Shown: piece by piece, positions 25,688 to 34,319 of the stretch
How positions within the stretch are numbered: position 1 is the first letter of the stretch
Layout of the letters: every line of letters starts with the position of its first letter
Source of the DNA: Oceaniradius stylonematis
GTDB taxonomy: Bacteria; Pseudomonadota; Alphaproteobacteria; Rhizobiales; Rhizobiaceae
Assembly: GCF_003149475.2 (NCBI RefSeq)
Contig: NZ_QFWV02000007.1
Location: 13,181-77,180 of the forward strand
Length of the DNA: 64,000 bases
Reading direction: 5' to 3'
Made by a program: the position numbers and the translations under genes
The notes under the pieces: generated by a model
Told to the model about the DNA's origin: nothing
Database searches by the model: none
The model's input: the letters and a program-made list of their open reading frames with translations, nothing else

Positions 25688-26628
25688 GCGCTGACCGGCA
25701 GACTGGCGCCGGTTCGGGCACCGAACCCGCCGCCGGCTTTGCCTTTGCGCTCGGCGCGTTCCTCTTTTGGGGGCTTTTGCCTTTCTACATGAAGGCGGTC
25801 GACCATATGCCGGCCTGGGAAGTGGTGGCCCATCGCGTGATCTGGTCTGTGCCGGTGGCGGGCCTTCTTCTGATCCTGATGCGCCGCACCGCCGATCTGC
25901 GCGCCGCGCTGCGCGATCCGAAAACCCTTGCGCAGGCGGCGCTGACCGCCGGGCTCATCTCGATCAATTGGGGCGTCTATGTCTGGGCCATCGCCGCCGA
26001 ACGCACGGTCGAGGCCGCGCTCGGCTATTACATCAACCCGCTTGTCAATGTGCTCCTGGCGACGGTGTTTCTCGGCGAACGGCTTAACCGGCTGCAGGCG
26101 CTGGCGGTCGGCTGTGCCGTCATCGCCGTCGCCATCCTGACAATGCGCGCGGGCGGCCTGCCATGGGTGTCGCTGACGCTGGCCTTTTCGTTCGGCCTTT
26201 ACGCCTTTTTCCGCAAGACATTGCCGGTGGGCGCCTCGCAGGGGTTCATGCTCGAAGTGCTGCTTCTGTCGGTGCCCGGCCTTGCCATCGTCGTCTGGAT
26301 GACCGCGCAGGGCACCGGCCATTTCGGCCTCACTGGATGGAGCGACATCTGGCTGTTGCTGCTTGCCGGACCGGTCACTGCGATCCCGCTGATCCTCTAC
26401 GCCAACGGTGCCAAACTGCTGCGCTTCACGACGATCGGCGTGATGCAGTATCTGACGCCGACGCTGATCTTCCTGGTCGCGATCTTCATCTTCGGCGAGC
26501 CGTTCTCGTTCTGGCAGCTTGTCGCCTTCGGCTTCATCTGGGGCGCGCTCGCGCTTTACACCCTGTCGCTCTTTCAAAGCGCGCGCGCGGCCGCCCGGAT
26601 CGTCGGACGCTCGCCGCCCGCCGCCTGA
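25684..26628 (+). CDS. rarD: EamA-family transporter RarD
   Basis: A 314-aa protein with ten membrane helices. RarD-specific wording is visible: 'GAFLFWGLLPFYMKAVDHMP', 'HRVIWSVP', 'SINWGVYVWAIAAERTVEAA', 'LGYYINPLVNVLLATVFLGE' and 'LTPTLIFLVAIFIFGEPFS'. RarD proteins were first linked to chloramphenicol sensitivity; the physiological solute is unknown. The start at 25684 overlaps the cimA stop (ATGA), so it is translationally coupled to the cysS-GFA-cimA run. Confidence 0.88.
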   Translation: MSADRQTGAGSGTEPAAGFAFALGAFLFWGLLPFYMKAVDHMPAWEVVAHRVIWSVPVAGLLLILMRRTADLRAALRDPKTLAQAALTAGLISINWGVYVWAIAAERTVEAALGYYINPLVNVLLATVFLGERLNRLQALAVGCAVIAVAILTMRAGGLPWVSLTLAFSFGLYAFFRKTLPVGASQGFMLEVLLLSVPGLAIVVWMTAQGTGHFGLTGWSDIWLLLLAGPVTAIPLILYANGAKLLRFTTIGVMQYLTPTLIFLVAIFIFGEPFSFWQLVAFGFIWGALALYTLSLFQSARAAARIVGRSPPAA

Positions 26629-26629
26629 T

Positions 26630-27856
26630 CTATTCCAGACCGAAACAGTTGGCGTAATAGGTGGTCGTTGCCGGCCAGTCCGAGAAGACGCCGACCACGC
26701 CGACAGCCTTGTGCAGCACATGCAGCAGGTTGAAGACGTCGCCGTCATTGTCGGTGACCTCGGCCACCGACTGATAGTACCAGCCGCCGCCATGGCGCAG
26801 GTTCCCCGAGCGCTCGACGGTCCATGCGATGATGTCGAGACCGGCCGCCTTGGCTTCCTCTGCCCAGACGGACGGAACCATGGCGCCATCACTGTCCACG
26901 GTGACGAGAACCCATGTCGGCGGCGCCACATAGTTGACGCCCATCTGCTTGAGTTCTTCCATCGTCTGCGGCCAGGTGGCCGGGTCCATCGGGTCCCATC
27001 CTTCGATCGCATAATGGTCGATCAGATAGACCGCCTGCGCGCCGAATTCCGGCTCGTTCTCGATCCAGTAGAGCACATCCTCGAGATTGAACGACTGCGC
27101 CCAGACCTCCGAAGCCGGTATTCCGGCGGCCTTGTATTCGTCGATCAGCTTTTGCGCGTAGTCCTGCTGGCTGAACCCGTCGAACGGCATCTCGACCGAT
27201 GGCGTCTTCAGTTCGGGCGTGAACTTCGCACCGAGCGACGCGAACAGTTCGATCGATTCGGCATGCGTCATCAGCGTTGCGGGATCGGCGGCGTAAAGAT
27301 CCGTGCGCCAGCCGGCCGTGCCGTCCAGATAGTCCTCGACCGTGGTTGCACTGCGGTTGGCGGCGTCCATCTTGGGCGTTAGGGTGCGGAACTGGTCGAG
27401 CGTGATCTCCGACGTGCGGCATTCGGCTCTCGCCGGCTGGCCGTTCGACGCCGGGGTGAACGGTGTCACGCACGTCGCGGCCAGATCGGTGGCCAGAATG
27501 TTGGTGGTCGTGTGCAGATCGTTCTGCGCGTGGCGGCAGACCAGTTCCTTGTCCATCGTGAAGGTCACGTCGCATTCAAGAATGCCAGCACCCATGCGCG
27601 CGGCGGCCCGGTTCGATTCGACCGTGTGCTCGGGGAACATCAAAGGCGCGCCGCGATGGCCGATCGACCAGTTCGAGCGCGTGAAGGGCCCCGATTGGCA
27701 GGCAGCCAGCGCTTCCTTGAGCGCGCCATCGTCCATATTGTCGATCAGGAAGAACGGCCGCGGCCCGAGTTGTACCGGTGTGTCGGCAAATCCGTCGGCG
27801 ATGGCCGCACCCGTGGCGGCGGCGGCGAGAAGGGCGAGGGCGAGTTGGCGTGGCAT
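26630..27856 (-). CDS. Periplasmic glycerophosphodiester phosphodiesterase, 408 aa
   Basis: A signal peptide ([20 protein letters not shown]) precedes a GDPD TIM barrel. The catalytic '[15 protein letters not shown]' (general base/acid His and the Glu) and '[20 protein letters not shown]' (metal Glu/Asp and second His) are intact. The protein releases glycerol-3-phosphate from glycerophosphodiesters made by phospholipid turnover. It is longer than GlpQ because of insertions between residues 150 and 260. It ends one base after the convergent rarD. Confidence 0.9.
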   Translation of the reverse strand: MPRQLALALLAAAATGAAIADGFADTPVQLGPRPFFLIDNMDDGALKEALAACQSGPFTRSNWSIGHRGAPLMFPEHTVESNRAAARMGAGILECDVTFTMDKELVCRHAQNDLHTTTNILATDLAATCVTPFTPASNGQPARAECRTSEITLDQFRTLTPKMDAANRSATTVEDYLDGTAGWRTDLYAADPATLMTHAESIELFASLGAKFTPELKTPSVEMPFDGFSQQDYAQKLIDEYKAAGIPASEVWAQSFNLEDVLYWIENEPEFGAQAVYLIDHYAIEGWDPMDPATWPQTMEELKQMGVNYVAPPTWVLVTVDSDGAMVPSVWAEEAKAAGLDIIAWTVERSGNLRHGGGWYYQSVAEVTDNDGDVFNLLHVLHKAVGVVGVFSDWPATTTYYANCFGLE

Positions 27857-27942
27857 GGCGGGCTCCGAAGGTGATGTTCGCCCTCAAAACCACACGTCGA
27901 TGACATCCGTCTGTCAATGCAACGATGGAAGTCCGGCGGCGG

Positions 27943-28542
27943 TCAAAGCCTGCCGATCACCGCCGGGTCGCCCTCGGCGCCATTGGCCGCGGCCAGCAGG
28001 GCGGGCACGATTTCGTCCACCGTATCGAGCACCAGCGGCCGGACCCGGTGCCCGGTGTGGATGAAGCCGCTGTCGCGCATGTGATCGAGCAGCGTGGTGA
28101 GGGGATTCCAGAAGCCGCCCATATTGGCCAGTACGATCGGCTTGGTGTGCCGGCCGAGCTGCGCCCAGGTCATGATCTCGATGACCTCCTCAAGCGTTCC
28201 GATGCCGCCGGGCAGCGTCACGAAGGCGTCCGACCGCTCGAACATGGCGTGTTTGCGCTCATGCATGTCTTCGGTGACGATCAGTTCGTCGAGCGTGCCG
28301 AGCGCGTCTTCGGTCGCCTCCTTGTGCATCAGGAACTTTGGAATGATGCCGGTGACCTTGCCGCCATTGTCCATCACGCCGCGCGAAACCGCGCCCATCA
28401 GTCCTTTGGTGCCGCCGCCATAGACGAGGCGCAGCCCAGCTGCCGCGATCGCAGCACCGAGCCGGTGGGCCGACCGGCCATAGCTTTCGTCAGTGCCCGG
28501 CGAGGAGCCGCAATAAACGCAAATCGATTGAATGTCGGTCAT
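27943..28542 (-). CDS. LOG-family protein (TIGR00730; nucleotide phosphoribohydrolase type)
   Basis: A 199-aa Rossmann-like protein with 'ICVYCGSSPGTDESY' at the N-terminus, 'LVYGGGTKGLMGAV', 'MHERKHAMFERSDAFV' and the diagnostic 'LPGGIGTLEEVIEIMTWAQL' (PGGxGTxxE). Family members cleave the base from nucleoside monophosphates, in plants cytokinin riboside phosphate. The start at 28542 gives the standard N-terminus. Divergent from the LysM gene. Confidence 0.9.
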   Translation of the reverse strand: MTDIQSICVYCGSSPGTDESYGRSAHRLGAAIAAAGLRLVYGGGTKGLMGAVSRGVMDNGGKVTGIIPKFLMHKEATEDALGTLDELIVTEDMHERKHAMFERSDAFVTLPGGIGTLEEVIEIMTWAQLGRHTKPIVLANMGGFWNPLTTLLDHMRDSGFIHTGHRVRPLVLDTVDEIVPALLAAANGAEGDPAVIGRL

Positions 28543-28687
28543 CGCCGATCTGTGGCGCGGGTGCGGGAAAAGGTCAAGCGGGCTGTGCCGGGCCCGCGTT
28601 TGCAGCCCCCGGCGAAACGGCCTAGATTGAACGCGTAAGATTCTGCGCACCGATTTGCGGGCGCCGGTGCGTCGTGGAGTGACATGG

Positions 28688-30352
28688 ATGGCACACCCCT
28701 ATGCGGGACTTTGGCTGTTTGGTACCCTGACCGCCGGCACGGCGATCGCCTCGACGGCGGCCGTCGTCGATTTCGACGATGTTCGGCAGGCATGGCAGTC
28801 GCGCTTCGGCGCGCCCACTGAAACCGTCGCGACCGAGCCTTTGGAGCATCCGGCGCCGCAAACTGCCGGCGATGCCGGCACCCCCACCGAAGACGATACG
28901 CAACCGGTCGCCGACGCGGCGCCAGACGAAGTCTCACCGGACGCCGAAACGGGCACCGAGGTCGCGATGGTCGACCGGACGGCCGAACCGCCGACGCTTG
29001 GCGATCAGAGCATCTTGCCCGATGTCGCGACGCAACTTGACGAGATGCGGGACAATGGCGATGCGACGCTCGCCGCCGTCGTGCCTCGTTTCGATCTCTT
29101 GCGCGCCGAGCCGGACGGATCGCTGGTCATTGCGGGCTCCGGACCGGCCGGCGCGACCATGGAGATCATCGCCGGCAGCCGCACCATCGCGACGGCGACC
29201 GCCGGCCCAACGGGTGATTTCGCTGCCGTGCTCGACGAGCCGCTGGCCCCCGGCGACTATCAGATCGTGCTGCGGGCGACCGCGCCCGACGGGCTTGTGG
29301 TGACATCGCTAGAAACCGCCGTCGTCGCCATCCCCGAAGCCGGCTCCAACGAGGTTCTTGCGCTGGTCGAGGCGCCTGGCGAGGCATCGCGGCTGATCAC
29401 GACGCCGGGGCCGGAAACGCCCGTCCTCGAGACCGTGACGCCAGAGCCCGATGCAGTGGAACCCGAAACCGATACGGCTGTGGCAGGCGAGGCGGACGCC
29501 GCAACCGATGAGGCCGACGCGCCCGAGGGCGATCCACCGGTTGAACTGGCCGCCTTGCCCGACACGGACGAACCGGCCGCCGTCTCCGCGCCGGAGCCAG
29601 CGGGCACCGCGCCAGACCTGCGCATCGAGGCCGTCGAAATCGACGGGGCGGAGCTTTTCGTGGCGGGCGCGGCAACCGCCGGAACGCGCCTGCGGCTTTA
29701 TGCCAACGAGATGCTGCTCGGCGACACGACGTCCAGCGACGGCGGGCGCTTCCTGATTCAGGTGCGCCGTGACCTGCCGGTCGGCGACTACATCATCCGC
29801 GCCGATGCCATCGATCCGGTGTCGGGCGACGTGCTCAAGCGCGTCTCCGTGCCGTTCACGCGTCAGGCCGGCGAACGGCTGGCGGCGATTGCCGTCGCGC
29901 CCTCGGCGCGCCTGCCTGCCTCACCGCCCACCGTGCCTTTCGACGCGTTGGCGCCTGAGAAGCCGGCGGACGAGACGGCAAGCCTCGATGCGCCATCCGG
30001 TTCGGCCGGCGACGAGGCTGCGCAACCCGCCGACCGTGCGACAGGTTCTACAGCCGTGCCGCAGGCACTCGGCGTGCTGCAGGGGCCGCCGCCAATCGAC
30101 ACCGCGCCGGCCGAAATATCCGGCGGACTGGTGCCCACCGGTCAGTCGGTGATCATCCGCCGCGGCGACACGCTGTGGCAGATATCGCGGCGGGTTTACG
30201 GCCAGGGCGTCAAATACACGACCATCTATCTGGCGAACGAAGAGCAGATATCCGATCCGGACCGCATCTGGCCGGGCCAGGTGTTCGCTGTGCCGGACGA
30301 GGCGCGTGCCGATGCCGAGGACGTGCACCGGCAATTGCGAAGCGCCAACTGA
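28688..30352 (+). CDS. LysM-domain cell-envelope protein with acidic linkers, 554 aa
   Basis: The N-terminus (MAHPYAGLWLFGTLTAGTAI) is a hydrophobic signal or anchor. Residues about 45-110 and 245-310 are low-complexity, rich in Ala, Pro, Thr, Glu and Asp. Two Ig-like modules lie between and after them ('GSLVIAGSGPAGATMEIIAG' and 'ELFVAGAATAGTRLRLYANE'). A single C-terminal LysM follows: 'IIRRGDTLWQISRRVYGQGV' then 'IYLANEEQISDPDRIWPGQV'. LysM binds peptidoglycan, so the protein probably spans the periplasm. GGAG supports the ATG at 28688. No catalytic domain is visible. Confidence 0.85.
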   Translation: MAHPYAGLWLFGTLTAGTAIASTAAVVDFDDVRQAWQSRFGAPTETVATEPLEHPAPQTAGDAGTPTEDDTQPVADAAPDEVSPDAETGTEVAMVDRTAEPPTLGDQSILPDVATQLDEMRDNGDATLAAVVPRFDLLRAEPDGSLVIAGSGPAGATMEIIAGSRTIATATAGPTGDFAAVLDEPLAPGDYQIVLRATAPDGLVVTSLETAVVAIPEAGSNEVLALVEAPGEASRLITTPGPETPVLETVTPEPDAVEPETDTAVAGEADAATDEADAPEGDPPVELAALPDTDEPAAVSAPEPAGTAPDLRIEAVEIDGAELFVAGAATAGTRLRLYANEMLLGDTTSSDGGRFLIQVRRDLPVGDYIIRADAIDPVSGDVLKRVSVPFTRQAGERLAAIAVAPSARLPASPPTVPFDALAPEKPADETASLDAPSGSAGDEAAQPADRATGSTAVPQALGVLQGPPPIDTAPAEISGGLVPTGQSVIIRRGDTLWQISRRVYGQGVKYTTIYLANEEQISDPDRIWPGQVFAVPDEARADAEDVHRQLRSAN

Positions 30353-30432
30353 CGTTTCGCTGCGGACGGTCCGGTTGAGCCCGCCAGAATCCGCTGGCGC
30401 ATGCCCTGTTCATCGTTTATCGTCGATTGGCG

Positions 30433-30792
30433 ATGACCAAGTGTGCTCCAGCCCCGGCCCGCGACGATCAGATCTTGGCGCGGCAGCTTGCTGCACTGGC
30501 CCATCCCGTGCGGCTGACCATCCTGCGCGCGCTTGCCTGCTCGGAAAGGAGCTGCTGCAAGGATGTGGTCGATCGTCTGCCGCTCGCCCAGTCCACCGTT
30601 TCGCAACATCTCAAGGTCCTGGCCGAGGCCGGTCTGGTCAAGGTCGACCGCCGCCGTCCCCATTCCCATTACCGTCTCGACAGGGAGGCGCTTGCGGGGC
30701 TGTGTATGCGCCTTTCCGACTTTTCCGGCGAGTGCCTGTCGCCGGCCGATACGATGTCTGCACCCGATTTGAAAGAAACGCCTTTTGTCTGA
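30433..30792 (+). CDS. ArsR-family regulator upstream of the Atm1-type exporter, 119 aa
   Basis: A winged-helix repressor with helix-turn-helix 'LPLAQSTVSQHLKVLAEAGL' and wing 'VDRRRPHSHYRLDREAL'. The cluster 'ACSERSCCKDVVDRL' sits where ArsR/SmtB proteins carry their alpha-3 thiolate metal site, so metal or thiol-stress sensing is plausible. The ATG at 30433 has no clear ribosome-binding site; an in-frame TTG lies two codons upstream. The 3' end overlaps the ABC exporter gene by 8 bases, which makes that exporter the obvious target. Confidence 0.82.
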   Translation: MTKCAPAPARDDQILARQLAALAHPVRLTILRALACSERSCCKDVVDRLPLAQSTVSQHLKVLAEAGLVKVDRRRPHSHYRLDREALAGLCMRLSDFSGECLSPADTMSAPDLKETPFV

Positions 30793-32677
30793 CAAGACCG
30801 TCTCCGCCGACAGCGGCGCCACGCTGCGCACAATCCTCAACCTGTGGCCCTATATGTGGCCCGATGGCCGGCCCGACCTGAAGGCCCGCGTCCTGTGGGC
30901 GCTGGTTTACCTGCTGCTCGCCAAGCTGGTCCTGATGCTGGTGCCCTTCGGCTTCAAATGGGCGACGGACGCGCTCAATGGCGAACTGACGGCGGCCGAC
31001 TGGATCCCGGCAGCGCTTTTGGCGCCGATCATGCTGGTCGTCGCCTACAATGTCTTCCGCATCGTCAATGTGGCGTTCAACCAGTTGCGCGACGCGCTGT
31101 TCGCCCGTGTCGGCCAGCATGCGGTGCGCCAACTGGCCTACAAGACCTTCGTGCACATGCACGCCCTGTCGCTGCGCTTTCATCTCGAGCGCCGCACCGG
31201 CGGCCTGTCGCGCATCATCGAGCGCGGCACCAAGGGCATCGAGGCGATCGTCCGCTTCACCATCCTGAACACCGCCCCGACGATCATCGAGTTCGGCCTG
31301 ATCGCGATCGTTTTCGGCTTTGCCTATGGCTGGGAGTATGTCGCGGTCACCGCGGCGACGGTTGCCGCCTATTCGGTGTTCACGGTGCGCGCGTCGGACT
31401 GGCGCATCCAGATCCGGCGCGACATGAACAATTCGGACACCGACGCCAACACCAAGGCGATCGATTCCCTGCTCAATTTCGAGACGGTGAAATATTTCGG
31501 CAACGAGCGGATGGAGGCCGAACGCTACGACCGCTCCATGGCCGGCTACGAGCATTCGGCGACCAAGGTCTGGACGTCGCTCGGCTGGCTCAATTTCGGC
31601 CAGGGCGTGATCTTCGGCATCGGCCTTCTGGTGATGATGGCCATGTCGGCGCGCGCCGTCCAGGCCGGCGAGCAGACGATCGGCGACTTCGTCTTCATCA
31701 ACGCCATGCTGATGCAGCTCTCCGTGCCGCTCAACTTCATCGGCTTCATCTACCGCGAGATCCGGCAGGGGCTGACCGACATCGAGCAGATGTTCGATCT
31801 GCTCGATGTCGAAGCGGAGGTGACCGACCGCCCCGATGCCCAGCCTCTCGCCATCGCCGACGGCGCCATCCGCTTCGAGGACGTTCAGTTCGCCTATGAC
31901 CCCGACCGGCCGATCCTCAAGGGCATTTCGTTCGATGTGCCGGCGGGAAAGACCGTGGCCATTGTCGGCCCTTCCGGCGCCGGCAAGTCGACCATCTCGC
32001 GGCTGCTCTTCCGCTTCTACGACGTGCAGGACGGCGCGGTGACGATCGACGGTCAGGATGTGCGCGCGGTCACGCAGGAATCGCTGCGCGCGGCGATCGG
32101 CATGGTTCCCCAGGACACGGTCCTTTTCAACGACACGATCGCCTACAACATCCGCTACGGCCGCCCCGATGCGACCGACGAGGAAGTCGAAAAAGCGGCC
32201 GAAATGGCGCAGATCGGCCCGTTCATCGAGGGATTGCCGCAGGGGTTCCGGACGATGGTCGGCGAACGCGGCCTGAAATTGTCGGGCGGCGAAAAGCAGC
32301 GCGTCGCCATCGCCCGCACGATCCTCAAGGCGCCGCCGATCCTGATCCTCGACGAGGCGACTTCGGCGCTCGACACGGCCACCGAACAGGAGATCCAGTC
32401 CTCGCTCGATCTGGTCTCCAGGGGCCGGACGACGCTGGTCATCGCGCATCGCCTTTCAACGGTGATCGGCGCCGACGAGATCATCGTGCTGCGCGACGGA
32501 CAGATCGCCGAAAGGGGTCGCCATGCCGACCTTTTGGGCATTCCCGATGGGCTCTATGCGCAGATGTGGGCGCGCCAGTCCGAGGCGATCGAGGCCGAGG
32601 CCCGCTTGCGCGCGGCCCGCGAGGCCGACGAGTTGGGCATCATCGAGCGCAAGGCGCCCGCCGCGCCGGCGGAGTAG
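30785..32677 (+). CDS. Atm1/HMT1-type ABC exporter (membrane domain fused to ATPase)
   Basis: A 630-aa half-transporter: six membrane helices in residues about 35-320, then an ATPase with Walker A '[20 protein letters not shown]', signature 'GLKLSGGEKQRVAIARTILK' and Walker B 'ILILDEATSALD'. The opening 'NLWPYMWPDGRPDLKARV' and 'FVHMHALSLRFHLERRTGGL' are typical of bacterial Atm1 (exports glutathione-linked thiols and metals). Translation seems to begin at TTG 30785, overlapping the ArsR stop, because homologous sequence extends upstream of the first ATG. Confidence 0.88.
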   Translation: MSDKTVSADSGATLRTILNLWPYMWPDGRPDLKARVLWALVYLLLAKLVLMLVPFGFKWATDALNGELTAADWIPAALLAPIMLVVAYNVFRIVNVAFNQLRDALFARVGQHAVRQLAYKTFVHMHALSLRFHLERRTGGLSRIIERGTKGIEAIVRFTILNTAPTIIEFGLIAIVFGFAYGWEYVAVTAATVAAYSVFTVRASDWRIQIRRDMNNSDTDANTKAIDSLLNFETVKYFGNERMEAERYDRSMAGYEHSATKVWTSLGWLNFGQGVIFGIGLLVMMAMSARAVQAGEQTIGDFVFINAMLMQLSVPLNFIGFIYREIRQGLTDIEQMFDLLDVEAEVTDRPDAQPLAIADGAIRFEDVQFAYDPDRPILKGISFDVPAGKTVAIVGPSGAGKSTISRLLFRFYDVQDGAVTIDGQDVRAVTQESLRAAIGMVPQDTVLFNDTIAYNIRYGRPDATDEEVEKAAEMAQIGPFIEGLPQGFRTMVGERGLKLSGGEKQRVAIARTILKAPPILILDEATSALDTATEQEIQSSLDLVSRGRTTLVIAHRLSTVIGADEIIVLRDGQIAERGRHADLLGIPDGLYAQMWARQSEAIEAEARLRAAREADELGIIERKAPAAPAE

Positions 32678-32764
32678 GCGTCACACAATGGGCGTCACGC
32701 GCGTCTTGCGCGCGCCGTCCGCACGCCATATGTCCGTGCCACAACACCCATTCCGGATGCCGCC

Positions 32765-33463
32765 ATGAGCCTGCTCGACACCGTGACCAAAGCCTTCGTC
32801 CCCGTGCGGCGCGAGGGCTGGCCTTTCGTCGGCGCGTTCTTCGCAGCCGCCGTCGTCCTCGGCCTGATCTGGGATCCGCTGTTCTGGATCGGCCTGGCGC
32901 TGACCGGCTGGTGCGCATATTTTTTTCGAGATCCGCAACGCGTCACGCCGCTTGACGACGACATCGTCGTCAGCCCCGCCGACGGCGTCGTCTCGGCGAT
33001 CGGACCGGCCGTGCCGCCTGCCGAACTCGGTCTGGGCGATGCGGAGCGCACGCGCATCTCGGTCTTCATGAACGTCTTTTCGGTGCATGTGAACCGGGCA
33101 CCCGTGCGCGGCCGGGTCACGACGCTTGCCTATAAGCCCGGCAAGTTCCTGAACGCCGATCTCGACAAGGCCAGCCGCGAGAACGAGCGCAACGGCTTTG
33201 TCTTCGACAGCCCGCACGGCGCCGTCGCCGCCGTCCAGGTGGCCGGGCTGGTGGCGCGGCGGATCATCTCCTTCTGCGAGGAGGGCGAGGAACTGGGCGC
33301 CGGCGAACGGATCGGCCTGATCCGCTTTGGCTCGCGCGTCGATGTCTATCTGCCGCCGGAGGCGACGCCGCAGGTGTTCGCCGGACAGATGGCTGTGGCG
33401 GGCGAGACTGTCATCGCCGCCTACGGACGGCCGCGCCCCGCGCCCGTTACGCGGGTCTCCTGA
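32765..33463 (+). CDS. psd: Phosphatidylserine decarboxylase proenzyme
   Basis: A 232-aa protein of the short Psd class that decarboxylates phosphatidylserine to phosphatidylethanolamine at the inner membrane. Autocleavage at Gly189-Ser190 in '[13 protein letters not shown]' would give the pyruvoyl group; short Psd enzymes use this GS form. Other landmarks are '[11 protein letters not shown]', '[13 protein letters not shown]' and '[17 protein letters not shown]' (catalytic His). One hydrophobic hairpin lies near residues 20-50. pssA begins two bases after the stop, so the two-step pathway is cotranscribed. Confidence 0.94.
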   Translation: MSLLDTVTKAFVPVRREGWPFVGAFFAAAVVLGLIWDPLFWIGLALTGWCAYFFRDPQRVTPLDDDIVVSPADGVVSAIGPAVPPAELGLGDAERTRISVFMNVFSVHVNRAPVRGRVTTLAYKPGKFLNADLDKASRENERNGFVFDSPHGAVAAVQVAGLVARRIISFCEEGEELGAGERIGLIRFGSRVDVYLPPEATPQVFAGQMAVAGETVIAAYGRPRPAPVTRVS

Positions 33464-33464
33464 C

Positions 33465-34319
33465 ATGTCGATGGACGATGCCTTTCCGCCGTTCGAGCCC
33501 GACGGCCCCAAGAACGAGCGCGACAATGGCGATGAGGCGACACGGCGGCGCCTGCGGGAAGTGCCGCTGCGCTTCGTTCTGCCCAACATCATCACGGTCC
33601 TGGCGATCTGCGCCGGTCTGTCCGCGGTGCGCATGGCGTTCGAGCAGCGCTTTGACGCTGCCATCGGGCTGATCCTTCTGGCCGCGGTTCTGGACGGTCT
33701 GGACGGGCGCATGGCGCGGCTCGTCAAGGGGACCTCCAGGTTCGGCGCCGAAATGGATTCGCTGGCCGATGCGGTCAATTTCGGCGTCGTCCCGGCACTT
33801 GTTCTCTACATCTTCGTGCTCGACGAGGCCGCCCAGTTCGGTTGGATCGCGGCGCTCCTGTACGTCATCGCCTGTACGCTGCGCCTGGCGCGGTTCAACG
33901 TGATGGCCGGCGACGTGAACCGGCCCAAATGGCAGCAGGGCTATTTCGTCGGCGTTCCGGCGCCCGGCGCTGCGCTGGTCGTGCTGCTGCCGGTCTATCT
34001 GGGCTTTCTGGGGTTCTCGCCCGACTGGTTCACCGCCTCGATGGTCTCGCTCTACACCATCGTCATCGCCTTTCTGATGGTCTCGAACCTGCCCGTCTGG
34101 TCGGGCAAGACGCTGGGCGCGCGCATTCCGCGCACCGCCGTCATGCCGCTCATCCTGACGATTGTGCTCTATGTGGCGGCGCTTGCCAATTTCACCTGGC
34201 TCACGCTGACTTTTTCCGCGCTCGCCTATTTGGCCTTTTTGCCGTTTTCGCTGCGTCTTTGGCGGCGTCAGGCGCATCGTCATTCGACTTCCGGTTCCGG
34301 CCCGAGCCAACCCGGCTGA
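33465..34319 (+). CDS. pssA: CDP-diacylglycerol--serine O-phosphatidyltransferase
   Basis: A 284-aa integral-membrane enzyme that makes phosphatidylserine from CDP-diacylglycerol and serine, the substrate for Psd. The CDP-alcohol phosphotransferase motif D-G-x2-A-R-x8-G-x3-D-x3-D is visible as 'DGRMARLVKGTSRFGAEMDS' plus LAD. About eight hydrophobic segments follow a charged N-terminus. Two adjacent ATGs (33465 and 33471) are possible starts. The last 119 bases overlap the 3' end of the convergent aas-type gene; both reading frames look genuine there. Confidence 0.93.
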   Translation: MSMDDAFPPFEPDGPKNERDNGDEATRRRLREVPLRFVLPNIITVLAICAGLSAVRMAFEQRFDAAIGLILLAAVLDGLDGRMARLVKGTSRFGAEMDSLADAVNFGVVPALVLYIFVLDEAAQFGWIAALLYVIACTLRLARFNVMAGDVNRPKWQQGYFVGVPAPGAALVVLLPVYLGFLGFSPDWFTASMVSLYTIVIAFLMVSNLPVWSGKTLGARIPRTAVMPLILTIVLYVAALANFTWLTLTFSALAYLAFLPFSLRLWRRQAHRHSTSGSGPSQPG

